Assembly: GCA_041494245.1 (NCBI GenBank)
Contig: JBGQAK010000010.1
Span: 62,001 to 126,000 of the forward strand
Origin: RBG-13-68-16 sp041494245
GTDB lineage: Bacteria; Acidobacteriota; Thermoanaerobaculia; Thermoanaerobaculales; Thermoanaerobaculaceae
Reading direction: 5' to 3'
DNA: 64,000 nt
The position numbers and the translations under genes are program-made. The notes under the pieces are model-generated. The model did not search any database and was not told where the DNA came from. It worked only from the letters and a program-made list of their open reading frames with translations. Below are positions 1 through 8,209 of the stretch, one piece after another (position 1 is the stretch's first letter; every line of letters starts with the position of its first letter).

Positions 1-1363
1 TCAACGCCGGCACGACAATCGCCGCCACCTTCGAGTGGGCGAGCTTCTCAACGAGCGGGATCGAGAACACCCTTGACATGAACTCTTCGTTCACCGCCGG
101 GTAGAAGCCGATGAAGAGCACGGCCAGCCACGGGAACGAGGTGTTGAGCAGGTTGTCGAACGGGACCTCCGCGGGGTTCCAGGCGCCGAAGCGCGAGCCC
201 ACGAGGTAGAACGCCACCTGGTAGGCGATGAAAACGGCCGCCAGGCAGTACCCGAGGATGAGGCCGAACGCGAACCTCTTGCTGCGCCAGCCCGCGGGCT
301 CGAACAGCGCGCTGACGCGCAGGTGGCCGGCGAAGCGGGCGCGGTAGAGCGGCTCGCCCGCCGCCACCACCAGGAAGATGGAGAGCGCCTGCACCCCGGC
401 CGCGGCAAAGCCCGAGAGCACCTGGCGCGCCAGGAACGCCCCGTAGGTGCCGGTGGTGTCGAAGCCGTAGGCGGCGAGCGGCAGATCGTTGAGCGAGAGG
501 AGGAAGAACAGCCCGAAAGCCACCGACGTGAACAGCATCACCAGGCGCCAGCGGACGTTGTTCCGCCTCCCCTGCTGGAACAGCACCACAAGCGCGGCCA
601 GCAGCGTCAGCACGATCCCGAACACCGCCACCAGCGCCGTGGTGTTGTTGGCCGAGCGCAGGCGCTGGTAGGACTGCGTCCACGCGTCCGGGACCTTGAG
701 GTACTCGCGATAGGCGGCCGCTTCGTCGCCGTGCACCCCCACCTGCATCCGGTAGGTGGCCTCCTTGGCCTTCCACCCCGCTCGCTCCCAGGTGAACGTC
801 CAGTCGCGGCGGTGCGGCCGGTCCTCGCGCTTCGACTCGATGAAGGTGAGCCCGGCGGGGTCGAGCTTGAGGGCGCTCGAGAGAAGGCCCTCGCCGATGG
901 CGCGCGCCGCACCCTCGTCCAGCGAGGCCCCGGGGGCCTCCTCCGGGATGAGGTGGGCGAAGCCCATCACCTCCCCGTCGGGCGCCACCTCGACCCTCAC
1001 CTCCTCCTTGGCGAGGGGACGGAACCAGCGGTGGGCCCAGCTCCAGAGGCGCACCTGCTTCCCCCGCGTCAGCTCGCCGAGCGTCTCGAGGCCGAGCTCG
1101 CGCTCCAGGTACACCTTGGCCTCGTCGTCGACGCGGAAGATCGCCGCGTGCCTGCGGCCGGCCAGCGCCGCCTCCCCCTTCGGGGCATGCCCCTTCAGGA
1201 ACGCCTCGGCCACCGGCTGCGAGGTGGCGCGGTTGACCGTGAAGGAGAGGTAGGCCTCGGGGAACGCCCGCGAATAGTTGGTCCATGCGAACACCCCCGC
1301 CACCAACGCCACGGCAACAGCCACCGCCAGAAAGAGCTTCTCGCCCCGCGTGAAGTGACTCAT
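1..1363 (-). CDS. CPBP (CAAX/Abi) family intramembrane metalloprotease, 3' truncated by window edge
   Basis: The reading frame from ATG at 1363 stays open to base 1, so only about 454 N-terminal residues are seen. The start has a strong ribosome site (AGGGAGGAGG, a few bases upstream). The protein opens with a membrane segment (about residues 10-27). A soluble, probably extracytoplasmic domain of about 200 residues follows, and then several hydrophobic helices. Near the cut end is the motif NEEFMSR, the EExxxR signature of the CPBP glutamate-type intramembrane protease family, so the catalytic core has only begun when the window ends. CPBP members process prenylated proteins, peptides or unknown membrane substrates; the substrate here cannot be inferred. 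It is divergent from metH. The large N-terminal domain is longer than in minimal family members. Confidence 0.8.
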   Translation of the reverse strand, partial: MSHFTRGEKLFLAVAVAVALVAGVFAWTNYSRAFPEAYLSFTVNRATSQPVAEAFLKGHAPKGEAALAGRRHAAIFRVDDEAKVYLERELGLETLGELTRGKQVRLWSWAHRWFRPLAKEEVRVEVAPDGEVMGFAHLIPEEAPGASLDEGAARAIGEGLLSSALKLDPAGLTFIESKREDRPHRRDWTFTWERAGWKAKEATYRMQVGVHGDEAAAYREYLKVPDAWTQSYQRLRSANNTTALVAVFGIVLTLLAALVVLFQQGRRNNVRWRLVMLFTSVAFGLFFLLSLNDLPLAAYGFDTTGTYGAFLARQVLSGFAAAGVQALSIFLVVAAGEPLYRARFAGHLRVSALFEPAGWRSKRFAFGLILGYCLAAVFIAYQVAFYLVGSRFGAWNPAEVPFDNLLNTSFPWLAVLFIGFYPAVNEEFMSRVFSIPLVEKLAHSKVAAIVVPAL

Positions 1364-1530
1364 GGCCTCCTCCCTGAACACTTTCGGGGACGCATAGTAG
1401 TCGCCCCCGAACCGGCCACGAAAGGCCCGGGCGGCTCCTGGGGCGCTCACCGGGCGACGCCGCGCCGCGGCGGGCATGACGGTAGTGTTGCAAGCACCGG
1501 GAAGGAATGGCCTTAGACTCAATGTCGGTT

Positions 1531-1536
1531 TAAACT
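1531..1536 (+). promoter_or_regulatory. Candidate -10 box of a leaderless metH transcript
   Basis: TAAACT lies exactly six bases before the metH ATG, so a transcript starting 7 bases after the hexamer would begin at the start codon. No Shine-Dalgarno is seen in the 15 bases before the ATG. The same TAAACT-N6-ATG arrangement occurs at 43332-43346. No convincing -35 was found. Confidence 0.4.
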
Positions 1537-1542
1537 ACCTCA

Positions 1543-4500
1543 ATGCCGCGCCGAACACACAGCGCCGCACTCGCGGATCTCCTGCGCCAGCGGATCCTGG
1601 TACTGGACGGCGCCACGGGCACGGCCCTCGCGGCGCGCGCCCTCACCGCGAGCGACTACGGCGGCGAGGCGCTCTTCGGCTGCCACGAGGCGCTCGTGCT
1701 GCACCGGCCCGACGTGGTGCTCGACCTCCACCGCGGTTACCTGGACGCCGGCGCCGACATCGTCGAGACCGACACCTTCGGCGCCACGCCGGTGGTGCTC
1801 GCCGAGTACGGCCTCGCGGAGCGCTGCCGCGAGATCAACCGAGCCGCGGCGGAGCTCGCACGGCAGGCGTGCGCCGAGTTCGACGCCCGGGACGAGCAGC
1901 GCCCGCGCTTCGTGGCCGGCTCGATGGGCCCCACCACCAAGGCGCTCACCCTCACCGGAGGCATCACCTTCGGCGAGCTTGTGAGAGACTACACAAACCA
2001 GGCCGAGGGGCTGGCCGAGGGCGGGGCCGACGTGCTGCTGATCGAGACGTGCCAGGACGCCCTCAACCTCAAGGCGGCTTTGATCGCCTGCCGCGACGCG
2101 GCACCAGGGTTACCGGTCGCCGTCTCGGCCACGATCGAGCCCACGGGCACCACGCTCGGAGGGCAGACCATCGAGGCGGTTGCCGTGATGGTGGAACCGT
2201 GGCGGCCGCTGTGGGTGGGGATCAACTGCTCCACCGGGCCCGGTCCGATGACCGAGCACGTGCGCGCCCTGGCCGCCCTCACCCCCAGCTTCGTCTCGGT
2301 GGTACCCAACGCGGGGATCCCCGACGGCGAGGGCCGCTACCGGGAGACCCCCGAGGAGCTGGCCCGCGCCATCGAGCGCTTCGCCTCCTCCGGCTGGGTG
2401 AACCTGATTGGCGGGTGCTGCGGAACCACGGCCGAGCACATCCGTCGGCTCCACGACGTGGCCGGGCGCCACTCCCCCCGCGTGAGGCCGGACTACGACC
2501 CGGCCAAGCTCGCCGGCGGCGAGGTCGTGGAGCTCGTGCAGGAACCTCCCCCGCTCCTGATCGGCGAGCGCACGAACGTGCTCGGCTCCCGGAAGTTCAA
2601 GGAGATGATCCGGGAGGGGCGCTGGGCCGAGGCGGCGGAGATCGGGCGGCGGCAGGTGCGCGGTCGGGCCGGCATCCTGGACGTCTGCCTCGCCGACCCC
2701 GAGGGCGACGAGAAGGCGGCCATGTCGTTGCTCGTCATCGCGCTGCGGCGGGCCGTGCGCGTGCCGCTGATGGTGGACTCCACCGACGTCGAGGTGATGG
2801 CGGCCGCGCTCGAACTGATCCCCGGCCGGCCCGTGCTGAACTCGGTGAACCTGGAGGACGGCGGCGAGCGCCTGGACCAGGTGGCGGCCCTCGCGAAGCG
2901 TTTTGGCGCCATGGTGGTGGCAGGCTGCATCGATGAGCATCCGACGGACGGCATGGCCCGTACGGCGGAGCGCAAGCTCGAGGTGGCCGGGCGCCTCCTG
3001 GAGCGTCTCGGCAGCCACGGGCTGGGCCGCCGCGAGGCGCTGATCGACCCGCTGGTGTTCCCCGCCGCCACCGGGGACCCCAAGTTCAGGGGATCGGCCG
3101 CCGAGACGATCCGCGGCGTCAAGCTGATCAAGGAGACGCTCCCAGGCGCTCTTACCATCCTCGGCATCTCCAACGTCTCCTTCGGCGTGCCGACGGCAGG
3201 GCGCGAGGTGCTCAACGCGGTGTTCCTGCATCATTGCGTGGAGGCCGGCCTCGATGCCGCAATCGTGAACACCGAGCAGCTCGTGCGCTTCCCCAACCTC
3301 AAGCCCGATGAAATCAAGCTCGCAAACGACATCCTGTTCTCAGGTGAGAAGGCGGCGATCGACGCCTTCGTCGCGCGTTACCGCGAGATGCGCCCGCGTG
3401 TGCCGTTCGTGGACCGGCACATGCCCGCGGCCAAGCGCCTTATCCGCATGGTGGTCGAGGGGGCGCGCATCGGGCTGGAAGGCACGCTGGAGGAGCAGCT
3501 CACGCGGATGGAGCCGCTCGCGATCATCAACGGGCCGCTCATGGCCGGCATGGACGAGGTGGGCCGGCTGTTCGGCTCCGGGAAGCTCATCGTCGCCGAG
3601 GTGCTGGTCTCCGCCGAGGTCATGCAGGCCGCGGTCGACTACCTCAGGCCCCGCATGAGCGGCGACGAGAGCGCCTCCCGCGGCTCGATCCTGCTCGCGA
3701 CCGTGCGCGGCGACGTGCACGACATCGGCAAGAACCTGGTCGGGATTATCTTCTCCACGAACGGCTACAAGGTCGTTGACCTGGGCGTGCAGTGCCCCTC
3801 GGACAAGCTGATCTCGGCGTGGCGCGAGCACAGGACCGACCTCATCGGGCTCTCCGGCCTACTGGTGCGCTCGGCGCACCAGATGGTGGCCACCGCCGAG
3901 GACCTGCGCGCGGCGGGGATCGACGTCCCGCTGCTGGTGGGCGGCGCGGCGCTCTCGGGCTCCTTCACCCGCGACAGGATCGCCCCCGCGCACGGGGGGA
4001 CCGTGCGCTACGCGTCCGACGCCATGGCCGGCCTGGCCATCGCCAACGAACTGCAGGGCACAGGGCACCGGGCACAGAGCACAGAGGACGCCGAAGACCG
4101 GCCGCCCAGTGCGCGGCCGCTACAGGACCATGACGTGGCGGCCGCCCGCCGACCGGGCGGCGCCGAACGCGACAGCTCGGTCGCGGTCGCCACCGAGCAC
4201 GAGCCGCTGGCAACGGCCGAGCTGCCCAAGCCGCCCGACCTGGCGCGCCACGTGCTGCGCGACCTGCCGGTGGACGAGATCTTCCAATACCTGAACCCCC
4301 AGATGCTGTTCGGCAAGCACCTGGGCGTGCGGGGCTCGGTGCGGCGGCTGCTCGAGGCGAGCGACGAGCGGGTCGTCGAGCTAAAGCGGCGGGTGGAGGC
4401 TTTGCAGGACGCCGCGGTCTCCCGCCAGTGGCTCAAGCTCGCGGCGGTCTACCGGTTCTTCCGCGCCTGCGGGCGGGGCGACCGGGTGGTGATCCTGAGC

Positions 4501-5004
4501 CCCGACGGGCGCGAGCTCGCCGCCCTCCCGTTCATGCGCCAGGGCAAGCCCCCCCACGCCTGCGCCGCCGACTGGGTGCACCCCGACCCGGCGGCCGGGG
4601 ACACCGTGGCGATCTTCGTGGTCACCGCCGGGATCGGCGTACGGGCGCGGGCCACCGACCTGCGCGCCGAGGGCAAGCTGCTCGACAGCATTGCGCTCCA
4701 GGCGCTGGCACTTGAGACCGCCGAGTCCACAGCCGAGTGGCTGCACCGCCGGCTGCGCGACCTCTGGGGCTTCCCGGATCCGCCCGAGATGACGATGGAG
4801 GAGCGCCTCCGCGCCCGCTACCGCGGGATCAGGCTCTCGTTCGGGTACCCCGCCTGCCCCGACCTCGAACCTCAGATGGACGTCTTCCGCCTGCTCCAGC
4901 CCCAGGAGATCGACGTCCGCCTCACCGAGGGTTTCATGATGGACCCCGAGGCAAGCGTCTCGGCGGTCGTCTTCCACCACCCCGAAGCGAGGTATCTGGC
5001 ATGA
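1543..5004 (+). CDS. metH: Cobalamin-dependent methionine synthase MetH
   Basis: Transfers a methyl group from 5-methyltetrahydrofolate through cobalamin to homocysteine, giving methionine in the cytoplasm. At 1153 residues it carries all modules of the family (E. coli MetH is about 1227). The homocysteine domain (about 1-310) has zinc-ligand cysteines Cys229 (GINC) and Cys292-Cys293 (GGCCGT). A pterin-binding domain (about 335-600, with LIGERTNVLGS) and a four-helix cap follow. The B12 domain has the D724-x-H726-x-x-G729 motif, with His726 as the lower cobalt ligand. The reactivation domain contains the GYPACPD motif near 1101-1107, which binds S-adenosylmethionine. The linker between the last two modules (about 835-890) is unusually long and partly made of a short DNA repeat seen elsewhere in the window. 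A second homocysteine methyltransferase gene follows directly. Confidence 0.96.
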   Translation: MPRRTHSAALADLLRQRILVLDGATGTALAARALTASDYGGEALFGCHEALVLHRPDVVLDLHRGYLDAGADIVETDTFGATPVVLAEYGLAERCREINRAAAELARQACAEFDARDEQRPRFVAGSMGPTTKALTLTGGITFGELVRDYTNQAEGLAEGGADVLLIETCQDALNLKAALIACRDAAPGLPVAVSATIEPTGTTLGGQTIEAVAVMVEPWRPLWVGINCSTGPGPMTEHVRALAALTPSFVSVVPNAGIPDGEGRYRETPEELARAIERFASSGWVNLIGGCCGTTAEHIRRLHDVAGRHSPRVRPDYDPAKLAGGEVVELVQEPPPLLIGERTNVLGSRKFKEMIREGRWAEAAEIGRRQVRGRAGILDVCLADPEGDEKAAMSLLVIALRRAVRVPLMVDSTDVEVMAAALELIPGRPVLNSVNLEDGGERLDQVAALAKRFGAMVVAGCIDEHPTDGMARTAERKLEVAGRLLERLGSHGLGRREALIDPLVFPAATGDPKFRGSAAETIRGVKLIKETLPGALTILGISNVSFGVPTAGREVLNAVFLHHCVEAGLDAAIVNTEQLVRFPNLKPDEIKLANDILFSGEKAAIDAFVARYREMRPRVPFVDRHMPAAKRLIRMVVEGARIGLEGTLEEQLTRMEPLAIINGPLMAGMDEVGRLFGSGKLIVAEVLVSAEVMQAAVDYLRPRMSGDESASRGSILLATVRGDVHDIGKNLVGIIFSTNGYKVVDLGVQCPSDKLISAWREHRTDLIGLSGLLVRSAHQMVATAEDLRAAGIDVPLLVGGAALSGSFTRDRIAPAHGGTVRYASDAMAGLAIANELQGTGHRAQSTEDAEDRPPSARPLQDHDVAAARRPGGAERDSSVAVATEHEPLATAELPKPPDLARHVLRDLPVDEIFQYLNPQMLFGKHLGVRGSVRRLLEASDERVVELKRRVEALQDAAVSRQWLKLAAVYRFFRACGRGDRVVILSPDGRELAALPFMRQGKPPHACAADWVHPDPAAGDTVAIFVVTAGIGVRARATDLRAEGKLLDSIALQALALETAESTAEWLHRRLRDLWGFPDPPEMTMEERLRARYRGIRLSFGYPACPDLEPQMDVFRLLQPQEIDVRLTEGFMMDPEASVSAVVFHHPEARYLA
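4053..4090 (+). repeat. Short CAGGGCACAGGG-type repeat inside metH
   Basis: A run of imperfect copies of CAGGGCAC / GGGCACAGAG lies in frame in the metH linker between the cobalamin and activation domains. Related runs occur at 5009-5040 and 55797-55836, the latter encoding the RbfA tail. Confidence 0.6.
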
Positions 5005-5008
5005 GAGA

Positions 5009-5040
5009 CAGGGACTCGGGGCTCAGGGCGCGGGGCTCGG
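5009..5040 (+). repeat. GGGCTCAGGGCGCGGGG-type repeat between metH and the fusion gene
   Basis: The 37-base spacer after the metH stop is almost entirely degenerate copies of GGGACTC / GGGCTCAGGGC. It belongs to the same family as the runs at 4053 and 55797. Confidence 0.55.
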
Positions 5041-5041
5041 G

Positions 5042-6883
5042 ATGAAGAACGACCGCGTGACGAAGCGGATCGCGGACCACATCGTCGTGGCGGACGGAGC
5101 CATGGGGTCGGAGCTTCTGGCCCGCCTGCCTTCAGGCTCCCACCTCGACCTCGCCCCGCTCGAGCACCCGCGCGAGGTCTTGAGCATCCACCTCGCCTAC
5201 CTGAAGGCCGGGGCGGAGCTCCTGGAGAGCGCGACGTTCGCCGCCGCCCGGCCCAAGCTGGACAGGCTGCGCTCCGGGGACGCCGTGGAGGCCGTCAACT
5301 CCGCGGGCGTCAAGCTGGCCCGCGAGGCGCGCGAGATCGCCGGCGTGGACTGCCTCGTGGCCGGCTCCATCGGGCCCCTGGCCGGCGTGATCGACCTCGA
5401 CGAGCCGGAGGGGCCGGCCGCGATCGCGGTCGCCCACGCCGAGCAGGCCGCGATCCTGGCGGGGCGCGGCGCCGATCTGCTGATCCTCGAGACGTTCTTC
5501 CGGCTGGACGAGCTGCGGATCGCCATCGAGGCCGTGCGAGACGTCACCGACCTCCCCATCGTCGCGATGCTCACCTTCCCGTTCGAGAAGCTCCCCGAGA
5601 GCCACCCCGAGTGCGCTGGGCAGGTGCGGGAGCTCTTCGGCTACGGTGTGCTGGCCGCCGGGATCAACTGCGCCCCCGGACCGCAGGGGACGCTGGACGT
5701 CCTCGAGCACCTCACCGACCCGCCCGGGCCGGTGGCGGTGATGCCCAACGCGGGCTCGCTCGTACGGCGCGATGGGCGAATCCTCCTGCCGCCTGCAACG
5801 CCCGCGTACCTCGCCAGGTTCGCGCAGCGCGCCGTCGAGCTGGGCGCGGGCCTGGTCGGCGGCTGCTGCGGCACCGGCCCCGAGCACATCCGCGCCATCT
5901 CCGAGGCCGTCAAGGACCTGCGTCCGGTCCACCCCCGCAGCACACGCGTCGCGATCGAACAGCCGCAGCAGCCCGCGCCAATCGTGCAGGCCCTGCCGCA
6001 GTCGTCCCTGGCGGCCAAGCTCTCCGAGGGGCGCTTCGTGCACGTGGTGCAGCTCGACCCTCCCAAGGGCACCAACCCCGAGAGGATCATCGAGGCGACC
6101 CGCGCGCTCGCCGGGTCGGGTCGTGTCGATGCCGTGGACATCAACTCCAACCCGCTCGCCCGGCTGCGCATGGACTCGCTCTGGCTGGCCGCCGAGGTGC
6201 AGCGCGAGACCGGCCTCGAGACGATCCCCCACATCACGCCGCGCGACGCCAGCCTCATGGGGCTGCAGGCGCAGCTCCTCGGCGCTTGGCACGCGGGGAT
6301 CAGAAACCTGCTCGCGATCTCCGGCGACCCCTCGCAGCTCGGCGACTACCCCGGCGTCCACGACGTCTACCACGTGGACATCTTCGAGCTCGTGCGCTCG
6401 GTCTCCCGCATGGCCGAGGGCTTCGACTGCGCCGGCAACCCGATCGGCGAGCCGCCCGCCTTCTGCCTCGGGGTCGCGGTCAACCCGGGGGCCGACGATC
6501 TCGACCACGAGGTGGAGCGCCTGCAGCGCAAGGTGGATGCCGGTGCCCACTTCATCATGAGCCAGGTCTTCTTCGCGTGGGACCCGTGGGAGCGCTTCAT
6601 GGACCGCTGCGGCGGCGCACTGCCCCTGCCCGCCCTCGTGTCGGTGTGGCCGCTGCCCTCGCTCAAGCTCGCGCTGCGCCTGCACAACGAGGTTCCGGGG
6701 ATCTCCGTGCCCGAGGAGCTGCTGAGACAGCTCGAGGCCTCGGGAGCCGAGGCCTCGAAGGTGGGCATGGAACGCGCTCGGGAGCTCTTGCGGGCGGCCC
6801 CGCGCCACGCCGCCGGTGTCTATCTCATTGCACCGTTCCGCAACCCCGCCGAGATCGTGCACCTGCTCGAGGACGAGGGGTAG
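5042..6883 (+). CDS. Bifunctional homocysteine S-methyltransferase / 5,10-methylenetetrahydrofolate reductase
   Basis: A 613-residue fusion. Residues 1-300 are a homocysteine methyltransferase barrel with zinc ligands Cys210 (GINC) and Cys275-Cys276 (GGCCGTG). Residues about 325-613 are a MetF-type flavin TIM barrel (VVQLDPPKGTNPERI at its start; AISGDPSQLGDYPG in the NAD/folate region; IMSQVFF). The same architecture is known from YitJ-type proteins. The reductase makes the 5-methyl-THF that MetH uses, so metH and this gene form a methionine module. The methyltransferase half may act on another methyl donor or feed homocysteine to the folate cycle; the sequence does not decide. It starts at ATG 5042, 37 bases after metH. 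Confidence 0.93.
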   Translation: MKNDRVTKRIADHIVVADGAMGSELLARLPSGSHLDLAPLEHPREVLSIHLAYLKAGAELLESATFAAARPKLDRLRSGDAVEAVNSAGVKLAREAREIAGVDCLVAGSIGPLAGVIDLDEPEGPAAIAVAHAEQAAILAGRGADLLILETFFRLDELRIAIEAVRDVTDLPIVAMLTFPFEKLPESHPECAGQVRELFGYGVLAAGINCAPGPQGTLDVLEHLTDPPGPVAVMPNAGSLVRRDGRILLPPATPAYLARFAQRAVELGAGLVGGCCGTGPEHIRAISEAVKDLRPVHPRSTRVAIEQPQQPAPIVQALPQSSLAAKLSEGRFVHVVQLDPPKGTNPERIIEATRALAGSGRVDAVDINSNPLARLRMDSLWLAAEVQRETGLETIPHITPRDASLMGLQAQLLGAWHAGIRNLLAISGDPSQLGDYPGVHDVYHVDIFELVRSVSRMAEGFDCAGNPIGEPPAFCLGVAVNPGADDLDHEVERLQRKVDAGAHFIMSQVFFAWDPWERFMDRCGGALPLPALVSVWPLPSLKLALRLHNEVPGISVPEELLRQLEASGAEASKVGMERARELLRAAPRHAAGVYLIAPFRNPAEIVHLLEDEG

Positions 6884-6887
6884 ACTC

Positions 6888-6903
6888 GCCGCCCGCAGGC
6901 GGC
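6888..6903. terminator. GC hairpin between convergent genes
   Basis: GCCGCC-CGCA-GGCGGC forms a six-pair stem with a four-base loop, four bases after the stop of the methyltransferase/reductase gene and just before the stop of the convergent gene. There is no T-run on either strand, so it may only pause or protect transcript ends. Confidence 0.35.
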
Positions 6904-6904
6904 C

Positions 6905-8125
6905 TCACTGCGAGACGTCTCGCCTCATCCCAAGTCGGCGAAGCACCGGCGTTGCGAGACCCCACGCCGCCAAGCGCAGGGGTCGGACAAGGTAGTAGAG
7001 GAAGTAGAGCGTGTCCGGCAGATGCACCCACTGCCAGTCCTGGACGGTTGGTACCACACATCGGATCCAGAAGTAGCGTAACCTGTCGCGGGGGGCGTCC
7101 AGGGTTCGCACTTGGAACCGAATCTGAGCCAGCAGGGAAGGCCAGGCGACCTCGCCCGTGAACAGTTTGCGCCTGACATGGGCGCGCAGGGCGGTGACGG
7201 CCGGGTCGCGGTCGGCCAACGAGGTGACCGCACGCGGAACCGGGGCCGAGACCAGCTCAGCGGCGAGCGAAACGCCCAGCAGGAGCATCCGGAGCATGCC
7301 GCGGGCCCGCGCCCTCTCCAGGAGGCCTGGCCAATCCCAGCCTTCGTTGGCCTCAATGAGCTCTGCGACATCGCAGATCTGAGCCAGCTTCCACCACGTG
7401 TGGAACGCCCCGTTGAGGCAGAGCACGAGGAGCATGTCCTCGCGATCCAGGGAGGGGACGCTCCTGCCGCCGACCGGAACGCGACGCCGCCCCGCGAGCG
7501 CGGCCCCGGCATCGGGTCCGAGGCCCATGAACCGCGCGGCGAAGCGCCAGTGGACGTCGAGGTAGACCCGCGGGTCCTCGAGCCCGAAGCCCAGCTCGCA
7601 GGTGTGGGCCAGGTGTGCACGCTCCTGCTTCTTCGTGAGCGAATGGGAGAGAAGGAACCCGGCGGAAAGCAGGATGGACTTGACCTTCTCCAGGTCCTGG
7701 CGGCCCACCAACAGGTCCAGATCGGAGAACTGCCGGAGCGCCGTGTCCCCATACGCTGTCGCGGCCAGGACCGGCCCCTTATAGGCGACGGCCGGCACGC
7801 CATTGTTCTCCAGCAAGGCAATCACCCTCAGGAGCTCCGCGGTGAGGGAGAGGTTCCGGTAGCTGTTGGCCATCGCGAGGGCCCTCAGGTTGTCGATGAA
7901 CGGCGCGGGAGCCGCTTCGGGCCCGAGGATGAAGAGGTTCCTGTACAGAAGGGGCATGACGGCGTGGTCAAGCGCGAGCGTCAACAGAGCGGCCCAGTCA
8001 ATTCCGCCGCCGACGAGTTGCCGCGCCCGCTCCGCGTGTGCCTCCGCCCCTCGCGTCCTGGCGCAGATCAGCAACAACTCGTGCTCGGATCGCCACGGCG
8101 TGCCGGTGGAGTTACGCCTTCCCAT
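6905..8125 (-). CDS. Uncharacterised nucleotidyltransferase-fold protein (NTP_transf_5-like), 406 aa
   Basis: Nucleotidyltransferase-fold protein of the kind found in surface-polysaccharide and peptide loci, without a proven reaction. The core reads KGPVLAATAYGD...SDLDLLV (about residues 119-142), giving the two metal-binding aspartates of the fold. A third acidic position lies in VYLDVHW. The rest is helical, with a conserved-looking HTWWKLAQICDVAELI stretch. It is the last gene of the long minus-strand glycan locus. A second, clearly divergent protein of the same plan and exactly the same length (406 aa) lies at 9492-10712, on the other side of the WecA-like gene. Its job may be adding a nucleotide or phosphosugar group to a glycan or lipid; that is inference. 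Confidence 0.75.
   Translation of the reverse strand: MGRRNSTGTPWRSEHELLLICARTRGAEAHAERARQLVGGGIDWAALLTLALDHAVMPLLYRNLFILGPEAAPAPFIDNLRALAMANSYRNLSLTAELLRVIALLENNGVPAVAYKGPVLAATAYGDTALRQFSDLDLLVGRQDLEKVKSILLSAGFLLSHSLTKKQERAHLAHTCELGFGLEDPRVYLDVHWRFAARFMGLGPDAGAALAGRRRVPVGGRSVPSLDREDMLLVLCLNGAFHTWWKLAQICDVAELIEANEGWDWPGLLERARARGMLRMLLLGVSLAAELVSAPVPRAVTSLADRDPAVTALRAHVRRKLFTGEVAWPSLLAQIRFQVRTLDAPRDRLRYFWIRCVVPTVQDWQWVHLPDTLYFLYYLVRPLRLAAWGLATPVLRRLGMRRDVSQ
6910..6923. repeat. Perfect 14-bp palindrome
   Basis: GCGAGACGTCTCGC is a perfect palindrome in the last codons of the final gene of the glycan locus. The same GACGTCTCG / CGAGACGTC halves form an inverted repeat in the leader at the other end of the biosynthetic unit (30255-30291). 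Confidence 0.6.
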
Positions 8126-8209
8126 CGTGCTCGGCTGTCCCCCACGCCAAAGATGCGCCAGCGGGCGCCCGGACGGGCGCCCGCGAGAGGGTGCCCTGCG
8201 AACGGGCCC

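Noticed and set aside
48..1493. 481-codon minus-strand open frame at the left end
   Set aside because: It is out of frame with the CPBP gene, Gly/Arg/Pro-rich, without domain motifs. The true frame starts at 1363 and stays open to the window edge.
1364..1542. SAM, SAH or cobalamin riboswitch before metH
   Set aside because: No conserved riboswitch core (for example a B12 box) was found, and the proposed promoter leaves no leader.
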